Assembly (NCBI GenBank): GCA_964570285.1
Contig: CAZMXP010000001.1
Location: 140,586 to 204,585, forward strand
Origin: CAZMXP01 sp964570285
GTDB taxonomy: Bacteria; Planctomycetota; PLA2
Direction: 5' to 3'
Length of the DNA stretch: 64,000 nucleotides
The notes beneath the pieces were generated by a model that was not told the DNA's origin, did not search any database, and saw nothing but the letters and a program-made list of their open reading frames with translations. Below, piece after piece: positions 51,142 through 60,026 of the stretch (position 1 is the first letter of the stretch; every line of letters starts with the position of its first letter). The position numbers and the translations under genes are program-made.

Positions 51142-52127
51142 GGCACGCGCACGGTGTCGAAGAGCTTGCGGATCACGTCCACCGACGTGAGCCCCTCGGC
51201 CTCCGCCTCGTAGGTCGTGATGACGCGGTGGCGCAGCACGTCCATGCCGACCGACTTGATGTCGTGCGGCGTCACGAAGCCGCGCCCCTCCAGCAGCGCC
51301 CGCGCACGCGCGGCCCTCACCAGGGCGATCGACGCGCGCGGCGACGCCCCGTAGAGGATCTGCGGCTTCAGCGACGCGAGCCCCGCCTTCTCCGGCTCCC
51401 GCGTCGCGAAGACGAGATCGACGACGTAGCCGAGGATCTTCTCGTCGACATAGACGAGGTCGACGATCTTGCGCGCGGCGAGCACCTGCGCCGGCGTCGC
51501 GACGGCGCGCACGACGGGCAGGTCGCCCAGCGTCGCCATCCGCTCGATGATCCTCCGCTCCTCGGCCTTGTCCGGATAGCCGACGACGACCTTCAGCATG
51601 AAGCGGTCGATCTGCGCCTCGGGCAGCGGGTAGGTGCCCTCGAGCTCGACGGGGTTCTGCGTCGCGAGCACGAGGAAGGGCGCGGGCAGCGGGCGCGTCT
51701 CGCCGGCCAGCGTCACCTGGCGCTCCTGCATCGCCTCGAGCAGCGCCGACTGCACCTTCGCCGGCGCGCGGTTGATCTCGTCGGCGAGCACGAAGTTCGC
51801 GAAGACGGGACCGTCCCGCACGGTCCAGTCCCCGCTCTTCGGGTTGTAGACCTGCGTGCCCAGCAGGTCGCCGGGCAGCAGGTCGGGGGTGAACTGGATG
51901 CGCCGGTAGGTGCCGCCGAGCGCGCCCGCGACCGACTGCACCGCGAGCGACTTCGCGAGGCCCGGCAGCCCCTCGAGCAGCACGTGGCCGTCGGCGAGCA
52001 GCCCGACGAGCAGGCCGTCGATGAGCGGCTTCTGGCCGACGATGACCCTCTCGACCTCGGTGACGACCTCGCGCAGGAAGGCGCATTCGCGCCCGATCCG
52101 CGCGGCGACGGCGTGGGTGTCGGTCAC
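51138..52127 (-). CDS. moxR: MoxR-family AAA+ ATPase
   Basis: 329 residues from a GTG. Walker A GLPGLAKS near residue 54, Walker B VLADEINRAPAKVQSALLEAM, sensor 1 ATQNPVELEGTYPLPEAQIDRF, and the C-terminal MoxR lid (SPRASIALVRAARARALLEGR, then DVLRHRVITTYEAEAEG). A chaperone-like ATPase acting on VWA proteins encoded by the same operon. It starts 9 bp after the thioredoxin/TPR gene. Confidence 0.94.
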   Translation of the reverse strand: MTDTHAVAARIGRECAFLREVVTEVERVIVGQKPLIDGLLVGLLADGHVLLEGLPGLAKSLAVQSVAGALGGTYRRIQFTPDLLPGDLLGTQVYNPKSGDWTVRDGPVFANFVLADEINRAPAKVQSALLEAMQERQVTLAGETRPLPAPFLVLATQNPVELEGTYPLPEAQIDRFMLKVVVGYPDKAEERRIIERMATLGDLPVVRAVATPAQVLAARKIVDLVYVDEKILGYVVDLVFATREPEKAGLASLKPQILYGASPRASIALVRAARARALLEGRGFVTPHDIKSVGMDVLRHRVITTYEAEAEGLTSVDVIRKLFDTVRVP

Positions 52128-52136
52128 GGGCGGCGG

Positions 52137-54272
52137 CTACTCCCGGTCCGGTCGCAGCAGTTCGGGGTCGATCCGGCGGAGCGCCGCCTCGAGGCGGGCG
52201 GCGTCCTCCTCCCTCTTCGACGTGCGGAGCTTGTCGAGCAGCATCTGCGCGGTCTCGCCGGGCGTGATGCCCATGCCGTCGCGGTCGCCGGCGGCATCCG
52301 GCGAGGTCTCCAGCGAGGCGAGGATCGCCGCGAGCGCCTCGTCGTCGCGCGCGAGCGAGAGCAGCAGCCGCGCGCGGCCCGCGTGGGCGAGCGCGAGCGC
52401 CGCGCGGTCGAGGCCCTCCCATTCGAGGGCGCGCGCGTAGCTGGCGAGCGCCTTGTCGAGATTGCCCTGCTTGCGGTGGTGTTCGGCGGCGGCGATCGCC
52501 GCGGCGGAGGCGAAGGGCGCCGTGCTCCCCCGCGCCCCCTCCTTCTGCATCCACTCGCCGTAGGCCGCCTCGAGGGCGTCGGCGCCCTGCATCTTCAGCA
52601 GCCGGTCGCGCAGCCGCTCGTGCAGCGCGGCCGAGTCGGCGAACCGCTCGAGTCCCGAACGCAGCACGCGGTCGGCGCGCCAGTCGGCGCCGAGCCAGTC
52701 GAGCAGGTCGTAGTGCCACGCCACCTGCCCGTCGGTGCCGAGCGGGTGGCGGAGCAGCATCGAGTAGGCGGCGTGCAGGTCGGTGATCCAGCTCGACGGC
52801 CACTGCTTCTGCTCGCGCACCGCCGACTTGATCGCCTTCCAGCGCGACTCGGCGAAGACCGTGAGCACCGCCATCGACATCCAGCCGCGGTCGTCCTGCG
52901 GCAGCGCCTTCACCGCGGGCTCGGCGCGGGCGTAGCCGCCCTCGACGTCGCCCCCGTAGTAGGCGGCGAGCGCGAGCACCGCGTGCACGCGCCAGTCCTT
53001 GCTGCCGAGCCGCTCCGCCTCGAGCGCGCAGCGGCGCGCGTCGTCGTGGAGCATGCGCGCGAGCATGCCCGCGCTGCGCGGGTCGCTGTAGGTCTGCGGC
53101 GCCTGCATCGCCAGCGCCAGCGACGCCTCGGCGATGTCGAGCTGCAGGCCCGGCTCCTCCGGCCGCGCCTCCGCCGCCGCCGTCTTGCTCTCGATCTGCG
53201 ACGCGAGGCCGGGACCGCGGTACCAGCCCGCGGGCGCGGGATAGGTGCCGCCGACGCCGGGCGCGGAGGCGCCGCCGGTGTCGACCACCTCCGAGCGCTC
53301 CGCGAGGCCGCCGTGCACGACGGCGAGGTAGCGGGCGAGCGGCGAGCCCTCGCCGAGGCGCCGCAGCGTCGCGAGCAGCGCGTCGCGGGTCGCCGCGTCC
53401 ATCGGCACGCGCAGCGCGTCGGCGACGAGCCGCGTCGCCTCGGGGCTCGCGACCTTCGTGAGCGCCTCCTGCGCGGCGCGGCTGAGGTCCACGTCGAGGC
53501 CGAAGAGCGCCTGCCGCAGCAGCTCGAGCTGGTTGTCGCCTCCGGCCTTCAGCGCCGCGTCGAGCAGCGCCTTGCGCGAGGAGGCATCCCCGTCGCGGTA
53601 GGCCGCCTCGACGGCGGTCCGGTCGCGCACGTCGCTGCTGCCGACGCGTTCGAGCACCGGGCGGTCGCCGCGCACGATCGGCGGCAGCGGCGGGCGCTTC
53701 GCGATGCCGTCGCGGATCGCGTCGAAGACCGACGCGGTATCGTTCATGTAGAAGACGTCGTAGCTCTCCTTGCCGTCGAGCTCGACGCAGATGTGGCGCG
53801 GCGCGACGCGCTGGCCGTCGCAGAACTTCTCGAAGATGGTCGGCTCGATGGCGATGTGCTCGCCGCAGGTGACGCCGCCGAAGCGCGGGCAGGGGATGCG
53901 CCGCCCCTCGTCGTCGTAGTCGCGCGGGTTGTGGCGGTAGACCGACGCGATGACCGTCACGTAGGGCTCGTAGAGCGCGGCGATCGCCGGGTCGCGGTAG
54001 CGCACGCCGGCGTAGTGCTCGCTCGCGATCTCGCCGTCCATGTTGATGCAGACGAGGATCGGGTGGCCGGTCTCCTTCGAGACCTTGACCGCGTCCTCCC
54101 ACGTGCGCTGCCACGTGAGGCAGCAGGGCTTCTTCCAGTCCTCCGCCGTCGGCGCGGGCCACATCTGCTCGCGCCCGATCCTGGGCCCGTTCGGGTCCTG
54201 CCTTGTGCCAAACCCCTCCTGGGCCGCCGCGAGCGGGAGGAGGAGGAGGAGCGTCGTCAGGCGCGCGTGCAT
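52137..54272 (-). CDS. Secreted thioredoxin-fold / TPR protein heading the MoxR operon
   Basis: 711 residues with a signal peptide (MHARLTTLLLLLPLAAA). Residues about 40-175 resemble a thioredoxin-like domain (WEDAVKVSKETGHPILVCIN, DPAIAALYEPYVTVIASVY, then CVELDGKESYDVFYMND), but no CXXC is present at the usual place, so disulfide exchange is unlikely. From about 210 on, helical repeats run to the end, with TPR-like units near 350-420 and 570-680 (LDKALASYARALEWEGLDRAAL). It is the first gene of the unit ending in batD and the only one without Bat annotation. TAGTCT lies seven bases before the ATG. Confidence 0.78.
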   Translation of the reverse strand: MHARLTTLLLLLPLAAAQEGFGTRQDPNGPRIGREQMWPAPTAEDWKKPCCLTWQRTWEDAVKVSKETGHPILVCINMDGEIASEHYAGVRYRDPAIAALYEPYVTVIASVYRHNPRDYDDEGRRIPCPRFGGVTCGEHIAIEPTIFEKFCDGQRVAPRHICVELDGKESYDVFYMNDTASVFDAIRDGIAKRPPLPPIVRGDRPVLERVGSSDVRDRTAVEAAYRDGDASSRKALLDAALKAGGDNQLELLRQALFGLDVDLSRAAQEALTKVASPEATRLVADALRVPMDAATRDALLATLRRLGEGSPLARYLAVVHGGLAERSEVVDTGGASAPGVGGTYPAPAGWYRGPGLASQIESKTAAAEARPEEPGLQLDIAEASLALAMQAPQTYSDPRSAGMLARMLHDDARRCALEAERLGSKDWRVHAVLALAAYYGGDVEGGYARAEPAVKALPQDDRGWMSMAVLTVFAESRWKAIKSAVREQKQWPSSWITDLHAAYSMLLRHPLGTDGQVAWHYDLLDWLGADWRADRVLRSGLERFADSAALHERLRDRLLKMQGADALEAAYGEWMQKEGARGSTAPFASAAAIAAAEHHRKQGNLDKALASYARALEWEGLDRAALALAHAGRARLLLSLARDDEALAAILASLETSPDAAGDRDGMGITPGETAQMLLDKLRTSKREEDAARLEAALRRIDPELLRPDRE

Positions 54273-54285
54273 GCCCCCCAGACTA
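54273..54285 (-). promoter_or_regulatory. Leaderless-type -10 element, MoxR-Bat operon
   Basis: TAGTCT (54285-54280 on the minus strand), spacer GGGGGGC, ATG at 54272. Candidate promoter of the whole eight-gene unit. Confidence 0.5.
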
Positions 54286-54318
54286 TCGCAACCGCCAGCT
54301 TCGCGCCCCCGGAGCGGG

Positions 54319-54334
54319 TAGGATCGGGCCCATG
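54319..54334 (+). promoter_or_regulatory. Leaderless-type -10 element, EF-hand gene
   Basis: TAGGAT (54319-54324), spacer CGGGCCC, ATG 54332. Only 33 bp from the divergent element above. Confidence 0.5.
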
Positions 54335-55174
54335 ACGACCGGCCGCCTGATCCCCGCCCTGCTCGCGCTCGCGCTGCACGCCCGCGCCGACGGCGAAGCG
54401 GCCAAGCCGCCCGCCCCCGCGGCGGAACCGCTGCGCGATCCGGTCGCCCGGCTGCTCGACGCCGACGGCGACGGCACGCTCGCGGCGGAGGAGCTGAAGG
54501 GCGCCGCGGCGGCGCTCCTGTCGAAGGACACCGACAGGGACGGCACGCTGAGCGGCGCGGAGCTGAAGGCGGGGGGGCTCGGGGGGGAGGAGGAGGCGCC
54601 CCGCCGCGGAGGCATGCTCGCGCGCCTCGACAAGGACGGCGACGGCAAGATCGGCCGCGACGAGGCGCCCGAGGGGCTGAAGGCGCGGTTCGACGAGTTC
54701 GACAGGAACGGCGACGGCTACCTCGACGAGGAGGAGCTTCGCGCCATGCGCGGGCGCGGCCGTGGGCGCGGCGGGCGCGGAGGCCGGGGGGGCGCGCCCG
54801 GGCAGGAGGACCCGCGGCCCGAGGGGATGGGACGCGGCCGACCGGGGCCCTCGCTGCTCGCGCTGCTCGATGGCGACAAGGACCTCGCACTTTCGGCGAA
54901 GGAGGTCGAGAACGCCGCGAAGGCGCTGCTGACCCTCGACAAGAACGGCGATGGTGCGATCAGCCGCGAGGAGCTCGCCCCGCCTCCCCGTCCGCTCGGC
55001 GGCCTCGACAAGGACGGCGACGGGAAGGTCAGCCGCGAAGAGGCGAGCGAGCGCGTGAAGCGCCGCTTCGACGAGCTCGACCAGAACAAGGACGGCTTCC
55101 TCGACGAGGCGGAGCTGAAGGCCCTCGACGCCATCCCGGGCCCCAGCGACCGCGAGCCCGCTACCTCGGATTGA
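54332..55174 (+). CDS. Secreted EF-hand calcium-binding protein
   Basis: 280 residues with a signal peptide (MTTGRLIPALLALALHARA). Seven canonical EF-hand loops are visible (DADGDGTLAAEE, DTDRDGTLSGAE, DKDGDGKIGRDE, DRNGDGYLDEEE, DKNGDGAISREE, DKDGDGKVSREE, DQNKDGFLDEAE) and one degenerate loop (DGDKDLALSAKE). A Gly/Arg-rich linker divides them into two groups of four. Such proteins in Planctomycetota probably bind calcium in the periplasm or on the surface; no further function is implied. The last 14 bp overlap the convergent PDZ gene. Confidence 0.9.
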   Translation: MTTGRLIPALLALALHARADGEAAKPPAPAAEPLRDPVARLLDADGDGTLAAEELKGAAAALLSKDTDRDGTLSGAELKAGGLGGEEEAPRRGGMLARLDKDGDGKIGRDEAPEGLKARFDEFDRNGDGYLDEEELRAMRGRGRGRGGRGGRGGAPGQEDPRPEGMGRGRPGPSLLALLDGDKDLALSAKEVENAAKALLTLDKNGDGAISREELAPPPRPLGGLDKDGDGKVSREEASERVKRRFDELDQNKDGFLDEAELKALDAIPGPSDREPATSD

Positions 55175-57110
55175 TCGCGTCCCGCGGGAACGCGAGCTGG
55201 ACGCTTTGGCCGTCCCGCTCGATCTCCATCTGCAGGATGGCCCCCGCGGCCCCCTCCAACAGCGCCCCCAGCTCGGCGGGGGCGATCCCGGTGACGCGCT
55301 TGCCCCCCACCGAGATCAGCACGTCGCCCGGGCGCACGCCCGCCTGCTCGGCGTTCGAGCCCGCCTTGATGCCCTGGATCACGTAGCGCCCGTCGTCGGT
55401 GCGCATGATCTGCGCGGGGAAGCCCCCCGCGGCGCCGCCCTCGGGCTGGATCGTCGCCGCGATCTGCTGCGCGCGCTGCTGCGCCTGCCGGATCTGCTGC
55501 TGCGAGAGGTACTGGTCAAGCTGTTGCATGTTCTGGTGCGCCATCTCCACGTCCGAGACGAGGTACCACGCGTAGCCCTCGACGTAGTCGGCCTGCACCC
55601 CTTGGCCGTTCACGTAGAGCGCGCCGACGCTGAGCGCCGCGTCGCGGTTGCCGAGCAGTGCGCTCTTCTTGAACCACTTCATCGCCTCGGCGAAGTCCTG
55701 CTGCGTGCCCACCCCCTCGCGGTAGCAGACACCGAGCAGGTTCATGCCCGGGTGAAAGCCCGCCTCCGCGGAACTGCGGTAGAGCTTGAACGCCTCGCCG
55801 GGCGCCTGCCGCACGCCGAGCCCCTCGCGCAGCAGGTAGGCGAGCAGGAACATCGCCCGCGGCTCACCCTTCGTGGCGAGCGGCGAGAGCAGGTTCAGCG
55901 CGCGCTCGTACTGCTCGCCGTTGATCGCCGCCTCCGCCTCCTCGATCGCCCGGTCCACGTCCCGACCGAACGCGGGGGGCGCGGGCGGGCCGGGAGGCCC
56001 CGGCGGCGTGGCGCCGCCCCCGCCGATGCGGAAGCTCGTGTGGAAGGCGAGCGACTCCTCCTCGACGCGGCGGTCGGCCCCCTTCGGCACCGTCGTCTGG
56101 AGGAGGATGACGTTGCCGTCAAGCACGAGCGCGAGGAGCCGCCCGCTCTCGGGGACGTTCTCCCGCGTCCTCTCGAACCGCGTCGTGAAGAGCGGCGGCC
56201 CCCCCTGCGGCTTCTGCACCTCGCTGCCGAAGAACTTCGCCCCCGCCTGCTGCATGCCGGGCCCGAGCGCGCTCTTGAAGAATTCCTCCCCGTCGCGGTA
56301 GGGCGCCTGCGGGATGATCGTCACGAACGCGAGCGCCCCGCCCGGGTGCGTCCAGCGCACGGTGTTCTGGTCCTGCCCCGCACCGCGATCCCACCCCGGC
56401 GGCGGCACGAGCCGCCAGAGGCCCGACGGATGCTTGAAGCCCGCCTCCGGCTGCGGCGCCCCCGGCCCCCCCAGCACATCCCGCACGACCACGAGATCGA
56501 GCTTCTGCGCCCCGCGCTGCACCGTCAGCTTCACGCGCGAGCCCACCGGCCCGCGCAGCGACGTCATCTGGCTTGCCAGTGTTCCCTTCGGGACGGGAAC
56601 GTCGTCGACTGCAAGTATGACATCCCCCTGCTGCACGCCCGCCTTCGCCGCGGGCCCGTCCGGCGCCAGCGCCTGCACGACGAGCTGTCCGTTGTCGTCG
56701 GTGTAGAGCTGGATGCCGACGCCGCCCGCCGCCGCGGGGGGAGGAGGCTGGGGGGGCGCGGGGGGGGGAGGCGCGGGGTCGTCGGGCAGGTCGTCGAAGG
56801 GGTTGTCCGCGGGCTTCGACAGCAGGAACTCGTTCTTGCCGGTCTTGAACACGAGGTTGCCCGCGCGCAGCGTCGCGGTGAACGCGAAGGACTGGCCCTC
56901 CGGCGTCTGGAAGGTGCCCGAGAGCGCGCCCGCCGCATCCACGCTCGCGGTCACGGCGAAGCTCTTCGTGCCGAGGGTGACGGTGCCGGTGAGGCCCGCG
57001 CCTCCCTCCGCGAGCACGAGCGTGACCTTGTCGTTCTTCCACGTGCCGGCATAGGAGTCGGCACGGGCGCAGAGCACGAGGAGAAGCAGCGCGAGGGTGG
57101 TTCTCGTCAT
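55161..57110 (-). CDS. Secreted PDZ - Sel1-repeat - PDZ protein
   Basis: 649 residues. Signal peptide (MTRTTLALLLLVLCARA), a small beta domain to about 95, a Pro-rich spacer, PDZ 1 (about 130-220, GVGIQLYTDDNGQLVV then AAKAGVQQGDVILAVDDVPV), a middle domain with no name I know (about 225-370), Sel1-like repeats (about 400-520, RAMFLLAYLLREGLGV, GMNLLGVCYREGVGT, DAALSVGALYVNGQGV) and PDZ 2 (about 570-645, AEQAGVRPGDVLISVGGKRV). No protease domain accompanies the PDZ domains, so it is probably a scaffold or sensor. The ATG overlaps the PEP-CTERM gene stop; TATCAT lies seven bases upstream. Confidence 0.83.
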   Translation of the reverse strand: MTRTTLALLLLVLCARADSYAGTWKNDKVTLVLAEGGAGLTGTVTLGTKSFAVTASVDAAGALSGTFQTPEGQSFAFTATLRAGNLVFKTGKNEFLLSKPADNPFDDLPDDPAPPPPAPPQPPPPAAAGGVGIQLYTDDNGQLVVQALAPDGPAAKAGVQQGDVILAVDDVPVPKGTLASQMTSLRGPVGSRVKLTVQRGAQKLDLVVVRDVLGGPGAPQPEAGFKHPSGLWRLVPPPGWDRGAGQDQNTVRWTHPGGALAFVTIIPQAPYRDGEEFFKSALGPGMQQAGAKFFGSEVQKPQGGPPLFTTRFERTRENVPESGRLLALVLDGNVILLQTTVPKGADRRVEEESLAFHTSFRIGGGGATPPGPPGPPAPPAFGRDVDRAIEEAEAAINGEQYERALNLLSPLATKGEPRAMFLLAYLLREGLGVRQAPGEAFKLYRSSAEAGFHPGMNLLGVCYREGVGTQQDFAEAMKWFKKSALLGNRDAALSVGALYVNGQGVQADYVEGYAWYLVSDVEMAHQNMQQLDQYLSQQQIRQAQQRAQQIAATIQPEGGAAGGFPAQIMRTDDGRYVIQGIKAGSNAEQAGVRPGDVLISVGGKRVTGIAPAELGALLEGAAGAILQMEIERDGQSVQLAFPRDAINPR

Positions 57111-57979
57111 GCGCGGGATGATACCCGCGCGCGGACATGGACCAGAGCCCACCCGGCGAGCGCGAGGGCGGTGCAGAGCAGCGTGGCCGGCTCGGGCACC
57201 GGGGCGCCCCCCCGCCCCGGAGGGCCCGTCAGCAGCACGAGCAGCGAGAAGCCGCCGCGGCCGTCCATCCAGAGGAAGGGGGCCGGGGGGCTGTTGACGC
57301 CGGGGAAGAAGCCGACCACGCCGGGGCTGAACGGGGAGAGGAAGCTCCACGGGACCGGCGCGGGCGTCAGCATCCCGAAGGTGCCGAGGTCGAGGACGCG
57401 CACGTTGATCGAGCCGGGAGCGATGAGGCCGAGCGCCGCGGCATCCACGTCCTGCTTGCGCACGAAGACGAACTGGGGCTGGACGAAGAACTGCCCCTGG
57501 AAGTGGCCTCCGTCGAGGGTCTGCTGGCGGATCTGGAGCTGGCCGGTGCCGGGGAGCGACGGCTGCAGGGTCATGCCGACGTACCAGAACTCGGAGCTTC
57601 CGCCGCTGAAGTCCACCTGGATCGGCTGGATCGACTTGAGGTTCAGCGCGACGATCTCGATGGGGACGCTCTGGTCGGTCGGCGGCAGCGCGGACCGCTC
57701 GAAGGGATCGGGGCCGCGCGTCACGAGCGTGTCCTCGTTGTCGAAGAAGCCGAAGGGGGTGGGACCGAAGGGCTCGCCCCAGATCATCACGAGCCCCCCG
57801 AAGGGCTGCGAGCCCGGCGCGAAGAAGTCGGCGGGGATCGGCAGGATCGCGAAGTCGAAGTAGCTCTGCTGGCCGGGAACGATGCTGAAGATGCTGTCGC
57901 CGGCAAAGACGGGATCGGCCGAGGCGACCGCGCCCAGCGAGACCAGGGCGGCACACGCAAATGCAGCTACGCGCTTCAT
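57107..57979 (-). CDS. PEP-CTERM sorting-signal protein
   Basis: 290 residues. An N-terminal signal peptide (MKRVAAFACAALVSLGAVASA) and a C-terminal tripartite signal: VPEPATLL, a hydrophobic helix (CTALALAGWALV) and a basic end (HVRARVSSR). This is the tag processed by exosortase in bacteria with exopolysaccharide; no exosortase gene is in the window. The mature part is beta-rich, without recognised catalytic residues. GGGAG eight bases before the ATG is a Shine-Dalgarno. Its stop overlaps the PDZ gene start by 4 bp, so the two are probably co-translated. Confidence 0.88.
   Translation of the reverse strand: MKRVAAFACAALVSLGAVASADPVFAGDSIFSIVPGQQSYFDFAILPIPADFFAPGSQPFGGLVMIWGEPFGPTPFGFFDNEDTLVTRGPDPFERSALPPTDQSVPIEIVALNLKSIQPIQVDFSGGSSEFWYVGMTLQPSLPGTGQLQIRQQTLDGGHFQGQFFVQPQFVFVRKQDVDAAALGLIAPGSINVRVLDLGTFGMLTPAPVPWSFLSPFSPGVVGFFPGVNSPPAPFLWMDGRGGFSLLVLLTGPPGRGGAPVPEPATLLCTALALAGWALVHVRARVSSRA
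57111..57123 (-). promoter_or_regulatory. Leaderless-type -10 element, PDZ-Sel1 gene
   Basis: TATCAT (57123-57118 on the minus strand), spacer CCCGCGC, ATG at 57110. It lies inside the last codons of the PEP-CTERM gene. Confidence 0.45.
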
Positions 57980-58152
57980 GTTGTCAACTCCCGCGATGCG
58001 GAAGCGTGTCGGCCTCCGTGCCCATTGTGAGGCGATCGCAGCGGAGGTGCAACGGTGGCTTCGCGGCTACGCACGGTTTCGTGTCGAATCGCATGGACAA
58101 CAAGGAGCCATGTCGAACCAACGCACCGGCCGATGGCCAGCCCCCGCGCCCC

Positions 58153-59925
58153 CTACACATGCACCGGCACGCCGTCGGCCTCGACGGGCACCTCGGGGCT
58201 CTCCTCCCCCCCGCCCCGGTCGCGGAAGAGGTTCAGCGCGCGCGCGCGCGCCACCTCCTCGTAGGCGGGCTCCGGATAGCCCGGGCGCACGAGCGGCTCC
58301 CCCAGTTCGTAGTCGTGCAGGATGGCGCGGACGGCCGGGATGCCGACCAAGTGGAACTCCTCGATGCGGCCCCGGCCCCGGTCGAAGTGTTCGAGGATGC
58401 GGCGGAGCACGCGCTCCACGCCCTTCCACGGCACGCCGTCCTCCACGAAGAGAAGGTCCACCTCGACGTGCGAGAGGACGTCGTGGGCATGGGCGCGGGC
58501 GGCGAGCGGAAGGAAGCGCCGGTAGCTCGCGTCGGGGTGCGCCGTGAGTTCGTCGTCTTCCGCGTCGCGGAGCATCGTGGGCATCACCCACTGGTGGGGC
58601 GCGATGACGAAGCCGCATCCTCCCGCGCCGCCCCGGAGGCGCGCGCGCTTCAGCATGCGCCGGAGCCCGCGCAGCAGCAGCCTCCGGCGCTGCACGCGGT
58701 CGCGGCGCGCGATCAGGTCGAGCAGTTCGGGCGACTGGAGCGCCACGGCGCTGACGGCGAGGGGCCATGTCACCGGCGCGCCACCGAGCGGGTGCATGCG
58801 CTCGACGAGGCGGAGGCGGACGTCGGCGCGGTCGGGCGGGTCTGGGTGCCAGCGTACCGACCAACCGCGCGACCCGAGTCGCTCCCCCACGCGGCTCGCC
58901 AGCGCCGGCGGGAGGGGGATGTCCGGAACGAGATGCACGCTGGTCGGCACGGTCCTCTCCGGGGAGAGCCCGAGGTGGCGCCGGATGCTTGCCATGTCGA
59001 AGAAGGCGAGGAGGAGGGAGGCCGGCCCGGCCGCCCACGCCGCCGCCGTCGCCAGGGCGTCGGTCACGGGGGTCGAATCGCCTGCCGCACCGCCGATCGC
59101 ACGCTGGCCGAGCGCGAGCCCCACCACCAGCGCCGCCGGACCCCACAGGCAGATCGCCTGCATCACGAGCCACGCCCCGAGGCTGGAAGAGGTGAGTCCG
59201 CGGGGCCCGTCGCGCATCAGCACGCGCGGACGCGTGACTCGCCCGGCGGCGGCGAAGAAGAGGTAGCGCAGCGGCCCCGCGGCCAGGATGGGCAAGGCGA
59301 CCCAGACCGGCGCGAACGCGAAGCAGGCGGCCACGACGGAGAGGTAGGCGGCCAGCGCGAGGCCGACGCGGAGCGTCGTCGGGGCGTCCGGGCTCCGCGC
59401 CTTCAGGTAGAACCGCACGCCGAGGTAGACGGCGAGGATCGACCAGGCGAGCACGAGCAGCAGCAGCGACCAGTGCACCGCGGTGAGCAGCAGGAGCAGG
59501 ACGTAGGAGCCCTGCCGGACGAAGTCGCGAAACGGCGTCGTCGAGAGGAGCGTCCATCCCACGAGGGCCACAACGAGCAGCGACGCCACGAACGCACCGG
59601 TGCGCAGCATCGAAGGGAGGCGCCGTGGCAGCGCCGGCTCGCCGCGGAGGTCGACGCCCCACATCGAGAACACGGACTCCAGCGCCTCCTCGCCTCGCTC
59701 GCCGAGTTCGCACGCCAGTTCCACCGCGCGCTCGTCGAGCACAAGCCAGATCCAGATCGCCAGCGCGAGCGCGGGGAGCCAGAGCAGCTCCGCGAAGTCG
59801 CGGCCCGAGTCCCGCCCGAACACCTCGATCAGGCCGAGGCCCGCGACGAGCAGCGCGCGACCCGCGAGCCACGGCGCGCGATGGAACGACCGCCGGAGGA
59901 GCCTCGACGGCGACAGGCCGGACAT
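58153..59925 (-). CDS. Multi-helix membrane protein of unknown function
   Basis: 590 residues. Seven to eight hydrophobic segments lie in the first 320 residues (ALLVAGLGLIEVF, LWLPALALAIWIWLVL, AFVASLLVVALVGWTLL, YVLLLLLTAVHWSLLLLVLAWSIL, VGLALAAYLSVVAACFAFA, a helix near 250-270 and AWAAGPASLLLAFF). The C-terminal 270 residues are soluble, with a DPPDRADVRLRLVERM strand and a HEFHLVG-type acid-rich region near 540. I recognise no family and no catalytic motif. TAGAAT is six bases before the ATG. Divergent from the CHAT gene. Confidence 0.7.
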   Translation of the reverse strand: MSGLSPSRLLRRSFHRAPWLAGRALLVAGLGLIEVFGRDSGRDFAELLWLPALALAIWIWLVLDERAVELACELGERGEEALESVFSMWGVDLRGEPALPRRLPSMLRTGAFVASLLVVALVGWTLLSTTPFRDFVRQGSYVLLLLLTAVHWSLLLLVLAWSILAVYLGVRFYLKARSPDAPTTLRVGLALAAYLSVVAACFAFAPVWVALPILAAGPLRYLFFAAAGRVTRPRVLMRDGPRGLTSSSLGAWLVMQAICLWGPAALVVGLALGQRAIGGAAGDSTPVTDALATAAAWAAGPASLLLAFFDMASIRRHLGLSPERTVPTSVHLVPDIPLPPALASRVGERLGSRGWSVRWHPDPPDRADVRLRLVERMHPLGGAPVTWPLAVSAVALQSPELLDLIARRDRVQRRRLLLRGLRRMLKRARLRGGAGGCGFVIAPHQWVMPTMLRDAEDDELTAHPDASYRRFLPLAARAHAHDVLSHVEVDLLFVEDGVPWKGVERVLRRILEHFDRGRGRIEEFHLVGIPAVRAILHDYELGEPLVRPGYPEPAYEEVARARALNLFRDRGGGEESPEVPVEADGVPVHV

Positions 59926-59937
59926 GCGCGCATTCTA
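59926..59937 (-). promoter_or_regulatory. Leaderless-type -10 element, 58153-59925 gene
   Basis: TAGAAT (59937-59932 on the minus strand), spacer GCGCGC, ATG at 59925. Confidence 0.5.
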
Positions 59938-60007
59938 TGGCGCGCGCCGCTGCCCGGCGCGGCCCCGCGGGGCCCGCCTCCGGCGGCACGGACGGGGCGA
60001 TCCCCGC

Positions 60008-60026
60008 TACAATCGCGCGGCGCCCC
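60008..60026 (+). promoter_or_regulatory. Near-start -10 element, CHAT gene
   Basis: TACAAT (60008-60013) with a 13-base spacer to ATG 60027, which would leave a 5' leader of only about 6 nt. No Shine-Dalgarno is seen. Confidence 0.45.
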
